Shown here: piece by piece, positions 17,749-25,245 of the stretch
Layout: each line of letters starts with the position of its first letter
Position numbering within the stretch: the first letter of the stretch is position 1
Program-made: the position numbers and the translations under genes
Notes under the pieces: model-generated
The model's database searches: none
Told to the model about the DNA's origin: nothing
The model's input: the letters and a program-made list of their open reading frames with translations, nothing else
From: Hyphococcus flavus
Lineage (GTDB): Bacteria > Pseudomonadota > Alphaproteobacteria > Caulobacterales > Parvularculaceae
Assembly: GCF_028748065.1 (NCBI RefSeq)
Contig: NZ_CP118166.1
Coordinates: 387,501 to 451,500, forward strand
Reading direction: 5' to 3'
DNA: 64,000 nt

Positions 17749-19104
17749 CTACCTTTGCTTTGGTTGCGCCGTTCTGGTGAAAAAGCGCTGGCGTCTGGCG
17801 AAATAAAATGCGCTTCCGATCAACGACAACAAAATCGCCGCGGCCCACGCCTTTAACGACGCATGTCCCACCAGCCAGATTGAAAGCAGGAAGGCGAAAA
17901 CCGGCACAATCAAACCGCCGGGAATCGCGAATTGTCGCGGATCCTTGTCCATTGTTTTTTCTATTCGCGGCAATGACGCGATCGTTAGCGCATAGGTGAT
18001 GAAACGAACCAACGTGCTGACCGTCGCCAGCCAGACAAATCCGCCGCTGACGCCGAGCAAAATCCCGAGCCCGCCGCAAAACAGAATGGAATTGCCGGGC
18101 GTCCCGAACTTTGGATGAACTGCGGCGAACCATTTGGGTATCGTTTCCTGCTTACTGAGGGCGAAGGTCAACCGCGGCCCCACGAGCATCGAGGTGGCGC
18201 TGGAGCCGGCGATCGAAAAAACGGCGCCCAACGCGAGAATGGACGCCCCAATGGGGCCGAGAAGTCGTTCGGCCACCTGAGCAAGCGGCGTTTTGGTTTC
18301 CGCGATAGCTGGATCGACTGAAATCGAGACAATCTGGATTACGATATAAAAGACCGAGACCAGCGCAACAGTCGTCACCAAGGCGATGGGAATGTCGGCC
18401 TTCGGATTCTTTGACTCGCCGGCGTTAATGACCGCGACTTCAAACCCGATGAATGCGTACATGAGGATGAGGATCGCCTCTCCGAGCGCTCTCATTTCCG
18501 GAACGCTCGCGCCAATGATGGCGTCCAGTTCCGTCGACGGCAGGCCGAACAGCACGAGAAGAATGAGCGGCGCAAGCTTCAAGACCGTCAGGACATAGAG
18601 CAGCGTCAGACTGTTGCGCACGCCGATATAGTTGATCCAAGTGTAGAATGAAATCAGCATTGCGACCGCCATGGGCCGGATCAGGGGCGTATCAAGCGCC
18701 GGTAGGAACCAGCTTGCATAGCTCACGAGCAGGTTCGAGCTCGCCGCAAGCCCCGCGACGCGGCTGATATAAAGCAGCCATCCTGTCTGGAATCCGACAA
18801 ACCGGCCGAAGGAATGGGTCGTGTAGACAATCGGCCCCCCGGTTTCCTTAAAAAAGCTCGCCGCTCTTGCAAACGACAAAGCGATTGTTGTGATCAGCAA
18901 CGCGGCGATCAGAAAAACCCACGGACTGAAATACCCTGCTTGTTGCATCGCGACGGCAGGCAAGGCGAAAATCCCTGAGCCGATGATCCCGTTCAAGGCG
19001 ATGACGCCCGTTCCAACGCGTCCGGTTGTTCGCGCAAGCTCAGTATTATCCGCCAAGTTGATGCTCCATTGCTGTTCGTTTTCTTTTTCTTCAGGTCTTC
19101 GCAA
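17749..19104 (-). CDS. APC-family amino acid permease (sulfur/amino-acid cluster)
   Basis: 451 residues with about 12 membrane helices. Helix 1 has GVIALNGIIGSGIFALPA, the APC unwound motif, and EVAVINAGESKNPKADIP is the typical helix 6 to loop text. It follows the cystathionine-lyase-like gene by nine bases on the same strand and is presumably the importer for that enzyme's substrate. It differs clearly from the permease at 7354. Unusually, the C-terminus ends in a basic Arg/Gln-rich tail. Confidence 0.87.
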   Translation of the reverse strand: MRRPEEKENEQQWSINLADNTELARTTGRVGTGVIALNGIIGSGIFALPAVAMQQAGYFSPWVFLIAALLITTIALSFARAASFFKETGGPIVYTTHSFGRFVGFQTGWLLYISRVAGLAASSNLLVSYASWFLPALDTPLIRPMAVAMLISFYTWINYIGVRNSLTLLYVLTVLKLAPLILLVLFGLPSTELDAIIGASVPEMRALGEAILILMYAFIGFEVAVINAGESKNPKADIPIALVTTVALVSVFYIVIQIVSISVDPAIAETKTPLAQVAERLLGPIGASILALGAVFSIAGSSATSMLVGPRLTFALSKQETIPKWFAAVHPKFGTPGNSILFCGGLGILLGVSGGFVWLATVSTLVRFITYALTIASLPRIEKTMDKDPRQFAIPGGLIVPVFAFLLSIWLVGHASLKAWAAAILLSLIGSAFYFARRQRFFTRTAQPKQR

Positions 19105-19113
19105 AGCGGATTG

Positions 19114-20361
19114 TTACGATGTGACGGCGCGCATCCGCGCAAACGCCGCCTCAAGATCAGCGATCAGGTCTGCCGGGTCCTCAAGGCCTGCATGCACGCG
19201 GATAAGTTCACAGTCTTCATCGACGGCGCTCGCAACCCGGACAGGTTTCGGCCAGGCCGGCACCAGCAGGCTCTCATACCCGCCCCAGCTGGAGCCCAGA
19301 CCGAAGAGCGACAAATGGTCGAAAAACGCCGACGCCGCATGATCGCTCATTCTAGAAAGCTCGACGCCGAACAGTCCCGACGCCCCGGCATAGTCGCGCC
19401 GCCAGACATCATAACCCGGATCGTCCTTGAGCGCCGGGTAGCGTATTCTCGCCACTTCCGGCTGCCGCGCAAACCACTCGATCAGGCGGAGCGCGTTCTG
19501 CTGATGGCGCTCCATGCGCACATCCAGCGTCCGCAAACCGCGATGCGCGAGATAACAGTCGTCCGGGCTGGCGCTATTGCCCCAGCGTCCGGCCATATCC
19601 TTGATCTGCTCGAAATGTGATCGGCTTCGCACGCTGATCGACCCGAGCATGATGTCCGAATGGCCTGAAAAATACTTCGTACCAGACTGGATCGAAACAT
19701 CGACGCCATGATCGAGAGGACGATAGTACAACGGCGTCGCCCATGTGTTATCGATCAGCGTGACCGCTCCCGCCGCCCTCGCCGCCTCAACCACGACAGG
19801 AATGTCGATCATCTCGAACAATTGGGAGCCGGGCGATTCAAGAAACACGACGCGCGTATTGCGGCGAAATTCGGTTCGTATCTCATCGCCGATTCTCGGA
19901 TTGAAGTATGTGATCTCGACACCGAACCGCTTCAGGATTGTCTCAAAAAACTTTCGCGTCGTGCCGTAAACGCAATCGGCGGCGAGCAGATGATCTCCGG
20001 CACTCAAAAAAGCAGCCGCCGCCAGTGCATTCGCCGCCGTGCCGGACGAGGTGATCAACGTATCGCTTGCATTCTCCAGTTTCGAAATTGCGTCCGCCAG
20101 CGCAAATGTCGTCTTGGTGCCGTATAAACCGTAAATAACATCATCGTAATATCCGTCATGGCGGCGCTTATAGGCTTCAACGGTCGGGTAGACGACAGTC
20201 GAGGCGCGATAAACCGGCGGATTGAGCATGCCGGCCTGTTCTGACGGTCTCGGGCCGCCATGTGTCGCAATTGTCGCCCGCTTCAAAACTTCTTTTTTAG
20301 CGCTCTTTTGATCTTTTTGATCATCTATTATGTCAGTATACGGGATATTATCCGCCTTCAC
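19114..20361 (-). CDS. Cys/Met-metabolism PLP enzyme, cystathionine beta-lyase-like
   Basis: 415 residues, fold type I. Lys229 in SGTKYFSGHSD is the PLP lysine. PPVYRASTVVYPT near the N-terminus, LYGTKTTFALADAI and TLIDNTWATPL are typical of cystathionine beta-lyase (MetC) rather than gamma-synthase. It should cleave C-S bonds of cystathionine or related thioethers. GTG start with AGGGGAA upstream. It leads an operon with the permease. A small frame overlaps its start by 14 bases. The N-terminal extension (about 25 residues, lysine/aspartate rich) is longer than usual. Confidence 0.87.
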   Translation of the reverse strand: MKADNIPYTDIIDDQKDQKSAKKEVLKRATIATHGGPRPSEQAGMLNPPVYRASTVVYPTVEAYKRRHDGYYDDVIYGLYGTKTTFALADAISKLENASDTLITSSGTAANALAAAAFLSAGDHLLAADCVYGTTRKFFETILKRFGVEITYFNPRIGDEIRTEFRRNTRVVFLESPGSQLFEMIDIPVVVEAARAAGAVTLIDNTWATPLYYRPLDHGVDVSIQSGTKYFSGHSDIMLGSISVRSRSHFEQIKDMAGRWGNSASPDDCYLAHRGLRTLDVRMERHQQNALRLIEWFARQPEVARIRYPALKDDPGYDVWRRDYAGASGLFGVELSRMSDHAASAFFDHLSLFGLGSSWGGYESLLVPAWPKPVRVASAVDEDCELIRVHAGLEDPADLIADLEAAFARMRAVTS

Positions 20362-20542
20362 AGCATTCCCCTATGGTTATGTACTTTGGCCTGCCGCCTG
20401 TCGAATTTCGTTCTTCTGTTAAAATGTGCGCATGGAGAATCTGATATTCAGCAAGCGATACGTTTGAAACCGCCCGGCGTATCAGGCGCAGTCTCTCCGC
20501 TCCCGGCGTAAGCCAGGACTGTTTACTCTCGTTCGTCTTCAT
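20348..20542 (-). CDS. Possible 64-residue small protein or leader ORF upstream of the lyase
   Basis: ATG at 20542 preceded by AAAGGAG three bases away. The protein (MKTNESKQSW ... TIGECCEGG) is charged, has no membrane segment and matches no family I know. Its stop overlaps the lyase's GTG region by 14 bases in another frame, so reading it would place ribosomes on the lyase start. It could be a translation-coupled small protein or a leader peptide (CC near the end). The close ribosome site is sub-optimal; I give it less than even odds. Confidence 0.35.
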   Translation of the reverse strand: MKTNESKQSWLTPGAERLRLIRRAVSNVSLAEYQILHAHILTEERNSTGGRPKYITIGECCEGG

Positions 20543-20613
20543 AAACTCCTTTCGAAATCTCCTGCCCATTCGGCGCCAGCTGGGTCATGTTGTAAAATAG
20601 AATAATTTGGCTA

Positions 20614-20636
20614 GGGTATTCCGGAATGTAATACCC
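20614..20636. promoter_or_regulatory. LysR-type regulator box in front of the lysR gene
   Basis: GGGTATT (20614-20620), nine bases, AATACCC (20630-20636), a perfect 7-bp dyad, with a nested palindrome ATTCCGGAAT at 20618-20627. It lies 15 bases before the lysR ATG, so it probably serves autoregulation. The minus-strand lyase operon starts about 100-270 bases away on the other side and may share the site. Confidence 0.65.
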
Positions 20637-20650
20637 CTTGGGACAACGCA

Positions 20651-21586
20651 ATGAATCTCCGCCAACTGGACGCCTTTCGCGCCGTCATGATGACAGGCTC
20701 GGTGACGAATGCCGCGGAATTCCTGCACGTCTCCCAGCCTGCGGTCAGCCGGCTCATTGCCGATCTTGAACACGCCGTCGGCTTCAGCCTGTTCGTACGC
20801 GAAAAAGGGAGCGCGCTGGCGCCGACGCCGGAAGCGGAATCCTTCTTCCAAGAAGTCGACCGCAATTTCGCTGGGCTCGACGCGCTAAAACGGGCCGCCG
20901 ACGACATTCGAAACTTTCGATCCGGCCAATTGCGGATCGCCAGCCTGCCGGCGTTGGCGATGGGCTTCCTGCCCACCGTTATTCAGAAGTTTCACGCACA
21001 GCACCCATCCGTAACCGTGCAATTGCAAACCCGCAGCTCATCGACAGTCCGGCAATGGGTCGCAGCGCAGCAGTTCGATCTTGGCCTCGCCCGTCCCGGC
21101 GAGTATCCTGGCGTCGAGGCGCGCCTGTTCACGAGCGTGCCCGGCGTATGTGTTTTTCCGCCGGGTCACCGCATGGGCGCGCTCGACATCATTAAACCGA
21201 AAGACTTCGAAAACGAGTCGTTTATTTCATTAGCGCTCGAAGACCTGTCGCGAGCGCGGATCGACCGCGTGTTTGAAAAAGCCCGCGTTTCGAGAAACAT
21301 CATTGTTGAAACGCAATATGCGGCGACCATCTGCGGCCTCGTTCTCAAGGGCGTCGGCGTTTCGATCATCAATCCGATCACGGCCATGGATTTCATAGAG
21401 CGTCATCTCGAAGCGCGTCGTTTCGAGCCGGAGATCCAATTCGAATACATGCTATTTCTGCCCAAGCACAAACCGCTGTCCCGTCTTACTCAATCGTTTC
21501 TGAAAATTCTTGAGGAGGTACGTGACGAAGCGCTGGAACTGGCGATGTCGCGAACCGTGAGACGTAAGCGCGCTACGAGGAAATAG
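20651..21586 (+). CDS. LysR-family transcriptional regulator
   Basis: 311 residues. The winged helix-turn-helix is at about 1-60 (LDAFRAVMMTGSVTNAAEFLHVSQPAVSRLIADLE), followed by the periplasmic-binding-like effector domain (FLPTVIQKFHAQHPSVTVQL ...). It is divergent from the lyase-permease operon, the usual layout for the regulator of the adjacent operon. The effector is likely an amino acid or thioether. Convergent with the tetR gene. Confidence 0.92.
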   Translation: MNLRQLDAFRAVMMTGSVTNAAEFLHVSQPAVSRLIADLEHAVGFSLFVREKGSALAPTPEAESFFQEVDRNFAGLDALKRAADDIRNFRSGQLRIASLPALAMGFLPTVIQKFHAQHPSVTVQLQTRSSSTVRQWVAAQQFDLGLARPGEYPGVEARLFTSVPGVCVFPPGHRMGALDIIKPKDFENESFISLALEDLSRARIDRVFEKARVSRNIIVETQYAATICGLVLKGVGVSIINPITAMDFIERHLEARRFEPEIQFEYMLFLPKHKPLSRLTQSFLKILEEVRDEALELAMSRTVRRKRATRK

Positions 21587-21630
21587 TCCGCCCGACGGAG
21601 CGTGATCACTGCATTAAGTGCAGCGTCAAC

Positions 21631-22209
21631 TTAACAGCCTTTGTCGAGTCCTTTCTCTGCGAGACGGCGGAATATGGCGTCTGCCTCGCAAGGTGGAAGT
21701 TCGGCGCCTCCGTCGAGCCACCAGACCAGCACGGCCATGAAAGCGCCGACAACGAACTGGACCTTGAATTCCGGCGGAACGGTGTCAGGCGCAGCATCCT
21801 TAGATTGAAAGGATAGCTCGCGGCGCACCAAGTCCGCGAGCATTCCACGAAGATAGCCAAGCACAACGTCCCTGCTCCGGTCGTCGGCCAGCGCCCGGTA
21901 ATGCCCGATGTGATCGCGCGCATGCTCAAACATGGCTAGGCTGAATTTTAGGGAGTCATGTTTAGAGGCCGGTGAATCGCTGCACTGCTGATGGGCGAGC
22001 GTCTGGCGCAATTTGTCGAGGCCGCTTCTTTTCAGGTCGTCTTTATTGGCGTAGTGCGCGTAAAATGTGGAACGGCTAATATTGGCGGCGGCGCAAACAT
22101 CGTTGATGCTGACCCCATCGTAACCTTTTTCAAGGATCAAAGAATACAGCGCATCATGCAGCGACTGTCGCGTTCTGGCTGAGCGACGATCTACCGCGCC
22201 CTTTGTCAC
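21631..22209 (-). CDS. TetR/AcrR-family transcriptional regulator
   Basis: 192 residues. The N-terminal HTH is at about 26-55 (GVSINDVCAAANISRSTFYAHYANKDDL); the C-terminal ligand domain (TetR_C-like) is at about 80-180. It is divergent from the small lipoprotein and small-membrane-protein genes, and an 8-bp dyad lies between, so these are its likely targets. Ligand unknown. Confidence 0.9.
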   Translation of the reverse strand: MTKGAVDRRSARTRQSLHDALYSLILEKGYDGVSINDVCAAANISRSTFYAHYANKDDLKRSGLDKLRQTLAHQQCSDSPASKHDSLKFSLAMFEHARDHIGHYRALADDRSRDVVLGYLRGMLADLVRRELSFQSKDAAPDTVPPEFKVQFVVGAFMAVLVWWLDGGAELPPCEADAIFRRLAEKGLDKGC

Positions 22210-22241
22210 TCGATATAGTCCTGACGTAAAAATCGAACGAA

Positions 22242-22269
22242 GCCGGACATATCCGCTGATTTGTCCGGC
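22242..22269. promoter_or_regulatory. Candidate TetR operator
   Basis: Perfect dyad GCCGGACA (22242-22249), 12-base spacer, TGTCCGGC (22262-22269), 33 bases in front of tetR on the side of the divergent genes. The size and place fit a TetR-family operator. Confidence 0.55.
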
Positions 22270-22407
22270 AAAACCGCTTTGTTCGTTTCGATCGTTTGCG
22301 TACGTTCAATCAACAACGGTCTGCGAGCCTCGGCGGCAGGCAAAGTTGATTACAATGGCCGCCGCACTTCTAAAAGCGTCACGAACCTACAGCACGGAGA
22401 GAGAAAA

Positions 22408-22545
22408 GTGAAGAAAGCGTTGTTCAGCATATTCGCCGCTTTCCTGATTGGCGCCAGCGCTACGGCGTGTGCGACTTCAAACGGCGACTGGCCGCGTGAT
22501 GAAGAGCAAGAAAGAGACGGCGGACATCAACCGCGCAGGCACTGA
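22408..22545 (+). CDS. Small putative lipoprotein
   Basis: 45 residues, GTG start with CGGAGAGAG upstream. A hydrophobic signal segment (KKALFSIFAAFLIGASA) ends in ATAC, a weak lipobox, leaving a short charged tail (SNGDWPRDEEQERDGGHQPRR). Small lipoproteins of this entericidin-like size are common; no specific family can be named. It is the first gene divergent from tetR. Too short for a firm call. Confidence 0.5.
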   Translation: MKKALFSIFAAFLIGASATACATSNGDWPRDEEQERDGGHQPRRH

Positions 22546-22632
22546 AATGATAAGCGAGGATGTAAGAGACGTGTTGCGCCTGCATTTCGATTATACCGGC
22601 TTCGCCTCAGACGGCGAGAACGCGGTCCGCCC

Positions 22633-22791
22633 ATGCCGCGCTGGGTGAAAGTGCAAGGAGCGATCCTGCTAGTTATTATTTTGGCGGTTTTGGCAATGAT
22701 TGCTGGGGCTGTCATTCCTTCCCTTTTCAGTCATGAGAGCGGCGGCCACGGACCGGGCGCCCATTCCCCGACCCAACTTTCAAGACAATGA
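22633..22791 (+). CDS. Small single-pass membrane protein (MPRWVKV-type)
   Basis: 52 residues starting MPRWVKVQGAILLVII, with one helix and a short Gly/His-rich tail (HESGGHGPGAH). Small proteins with an MPRWVK start and a GGHGPG(R/A)H tail sit in front of DUF2269-like genes in many proteobacteria, as here. Its TGA overlaps the next gene's ATG (ATGA), a strong sign that it is translated. Function unknown; the His/Gly tail might bind metal. Confidence 0.75.
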   Translation: MPRWVKVQGAILLVIILAVLAMIAGAVIPSLFSHESGGHGPGAHSPTQLSRQ

Positions 22792-23264
22792 CGCCCAAGT
22801 TTCTGAAACTTGCACTTACAGCACACATCATCTCCGCTATCGGCTGGGTTGGAGCGCTTTCTGCATTCCTCGTTCTCGCACTCGCCGGTCTTGTGGCCGA
22901 GGACCCTCAAACGGCGCGGGCGGCGTATGTTGCGAACGACCTAATCACCCGCTTCGCCATCGTCCCCTTCGCCTTCTCCGCTCTTATCACCGGCGTAATC
23001 CAGGCGACAGGAACGCAATGGGGTATGTTCAGGCACTACTGGGTCTTGTTCAAGATCGTCATCGCCATGATCGCGTTTTCCGTTCTCTTGATGAAAACCG
23101 CCTCGATCGCCTACATGGCGGATGCTGCGGCCACGCTTCCCGACGACAATCTTCGCAGCCTCAAGCTTTCCCTCGCCGGCCACGCCGTTGGGGGCCTGCT
23201 GTTGCTGCTTTGGGCCGCTGCTCTGGCGGTATATAAACCCCGCGGCCAAGTAACGGACAGTTGA
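22788..23264 (+). CDS. Four-helix membrane protein, DUF2269-like
   Basis: 158 residues, four hydrophobic helices (about 7-32, 52-75, 85-105, 130-150). LTAHIISAIGWVGAL and HYWVLFKIVIAMIAF are typical of these proteins, which resemble CopD-like or cytochrome-b-like membrane bundles with conserved His residues (His13, His88, His133 visible). Translationally coupled to the preceding small protein, under probable TetR control. Role unknown. Confidence 0.75.
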   Translation: MTPKFLKLALTAHIISAIGWVGALSAFLVLALAGLVAEDPQTARAAYVANDLITRFAIVPFAFSALITGVIQATGTQWGMFRHYWVLFKIVIAMIAFSVLLMKTASIAYMADAAATLPDDNLRSLKLSLAGHAVGGLLLLLWAAALAVYKPRGQVTDS

Positions 23265-23694
23265 CATCTAAAAAAGCTTCTCTCGCCGGGCGGCGCGCGA
23301 AATCAATCGCGTCTTCGCGACCCGCGCGAAACCGAAGTCGATCATCAGCCACACCCAACAGAACGCCGAGGGAATGATTCCGAAATTACTGTATGGCGCC
23401 GGATTTTTCTTCCGTTGACAGAGACCGAGAGGTCCGCAACGGCCACCGGCACGGACTCGATTTACGTCTCACGCCGGAAATGCTGATTTCGATCGAATCG
23501 CAGCACCAAAAAAGGGGTTTTCAATTATGCGCGGGACTTGCCCTTCAAAAATGCAGCGTAGCCCGGGAACAAAACGAAAAAATTGTCCCCAAAACGAGTA
23601 GCAAAAACTTGGTACCCCGCTGGTACCCTGAAAAGAAGCCCGGAAATTTAGGAAATATTGGAAACTACTAATACCTTCATTTTCTTGATAAAAA
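23265..23694. other. 430-base gene-free stretch next to tRNA-Asp, with tandem repeat
   Basis: No credible coding gene. It contains two direct copies of TGGTACCC (23610-23617 and 23621-23628) with an 11-bp period, about 67 bases from the tRNA 3' end, followed by an AT-rich run. Such a position beside a tRNA 3' end is where integrated elements leave attachment-site remnants; no integrase gene and no second copy of the tRNA end can be seen in this window. Confidence 0.5.
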
Positions 23695-23771
<77 letters not shown>

Positions 23772-23948
23772 AAAACGCGAATAGATAAGCGTTATGGAGC
23801 GCGCGGTTTAAGATAGGGTGAAACGGGCGTCAAGCGGATAATGTCTTATTTCATGCTCATTTATCCCGGGGTTGAAAACAATAGCGCAGCACGCAATCAC
23901 TCTTAGGAATATTAACCTTTCTCGACCGCCCAAGCCGGACCCCTTTTG

Positions 23949-24695
23949 ATGACCAGCGCACCAGAAATGATCGATGGCCCGAACGGCCGCCTCGCCTATC
24001 GTAGCCGTGATGGCAGCGGCCCAGGCGTCGTCTGGCTTGGCGGGTTTCGTTCCGACATGCTGGGCACCAAAGCCGAGCACCTTGATCAATGGGCGGCGTC
24101 TAAAGGGCGCGCTTTTTTACGGTTTGATTATTCCGGTCACGGAGAGTCAGATGGCGTTTTCGTGGACGGTTGCATCAGCGACTGGAAAGACGACGCATTA
24201 AGAATTCTCGATACGCTGACGCACGGTCCGCAAATCCTGGTCGGCTCTTCCATGGGCGGGTGGATTGCCTCGTTGATCGCTCTTGCACGGCCGGAAAAAA
24301 TCGCTGCAATCGTTTTCATTGCGCCAGCGCCGGATTTCACGGAAAGGCTGATGTGGCCTGCATTTACTGATGCTGAGCGTGGCACATTGTTGCGTGACGG
24401 TCGTCTGGAGCAACCCTCTGACTACTCAGATGAACCGGAAATCATCACAAAAAAACTGATAGAAGACGGACGCAAGAACCTCGTGATGACGGGTAACATA
24501 GCCATCACATGCACTGTCCGAATTCTGCAAGGGATGAAGGATGACGCCGTGCCTTATGACCACGCGATCGAGTTCGCAAAACAACTTGTTGCCGGCGACG
24601 TCGAAATCCTGATGACGCCACAAGGCGATCACAGACTTTCTGAACAACCGGACCTTGAAAGACTGACCCGGACAATCGAACAATTGCCGTTCTGA
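23949..24695 (+). CDS. Alpha/beta hydrolase
   Basis: 248 residues. The nucleophile elbow is GSSMGG (Ser about 100), FRFDYSGHG-type text (LRFDYSGHGESDG) is the strand-4/5 region, and GDHRLS near the C-terminus carries the catalytic His. It resembles ABHD10/palmitoyl-thioesterase-like bacterial esterases. The substrate is unknown. ATG at 23949 preferred to the TTG one codon before it. It stands alone between the tRNA and the blaI gene. Confidence 0.85.
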   Translation: MTSAPEMIDGPNGRLAYRSRDGSGPGVVWLGGFRSDMLGTKAEHLDQWAASKGRAFLRFDYSGHGESDGVFVDGCISDWKDDALRILDTLTHGPQILVGSSMGGWIASLIALARPEKIAAIVFIAPAPDFTERLMWPAFTDAERGTLLRDGRLEQPSDYSDEPEIITKKLIEDGRKNLVMTGNIAITCTVRILQGMKDDAVPYDHAIEFAKQLVAGDVEILMTPQGDHRLSEQPDLERLTRTIEQLPF

Positions 24696-24780
24696 GTCAG
24701 ACTTATCCACCATCCGAACTCACCTCATCTCCGCTCTGGAACGGTTCATCGCATAGCGGGAGCCAGCAGCGCCCCAGACC

Positions 24781-24823
24781 TTGCTACAGTTGTCACATTC
24801 CGCTATGCTGGCCACAGGTGTAA
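24781..24823 (+). promoter_or_regulatory. Promoter with two BlaI-type half-dyads
   Basis: TTGCTA (24781-24786), 17 bases, TATGCT (24804-24809). TACAGTTGTC (24785-24794) overlaps the -35 element and ACAGGTGT (24814-24821) lies just after the -10; both resemble TACAnnTGTA, the BlaI/MecI/CopY operator core, centred 28 bases apart. Autoregulation of the blaI operon is likely. Confidence 0.6.
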
Positions 24824-24861
24824 CAGGGGCGGATTAAGCCCCGTGCAATCGGGCGTGCATT

Positions 24862-25245
24862 ATGGCTGACCTTAAGGGAACCGACCCCACAAAACCGGAA
24901 CTCGCGATTTTAAAGCTGCTTTGGCGTTCAAAGGAAATGAACGCGAGAGAAATTCACGGCGAGATCGAGAGCGAATTTGGATGGTCTTATTCCACCGTAC
25001 GCACTGTACTCGAGCGGATGGCAGATAAAGGGCTGATCACCAAAACGCCCGTCGATGGCGTGAACATCTACGAACCGCAAGTCGGCAAAGTCGCAATGCT
25101 GAGCCGAATGATCGCCGACTTTTCAAAACGGGTTCTAGAACTCGACTCAACACCCGCAACAGCTTTCTTCGCAGAATCAAAATTGCTTAGCGATGACGAA
25201 CTTGAAGAGCTGGAGTCAGTTCTCAAAAAAGCGGAGACTGAGTAA
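24862..25245 (+). CDS. BlaI/MecI/CopY-family transcriptional repressor
   Basis: 127 residues, winged-helix (LAILKLLWRSKEMNAREIHGEI ... YSTVRTVLERMADKGLI) plus a C-terminal dimer helix region. In this family, repression ends when the partner M56 protease is activated and the repressor is cleaved. The gene overlaps that partner by one base (TAATGG). It has no Cys motifs, so it is the BlaI rather than CopY (copper) type. Confidence 0.92.
   Translation: MADLKGTDPTKPELAILKLLWRSKEMNAREIHGEIESEFGWSYSTVRTVLERMADKGLITKTPVDGVNIYEPQVGKVAMLSRMIADFSKRVLELDSTPATAFFAESKLLSDDELEELESVLKKAETE

Noticed and set aside
22547-22648. 33-codon frame between the small lipoprotein and the MPRWVK-type gene
   Set aside because: No ribosome site of note and overlaps the better-supported small gene; probably spurious.
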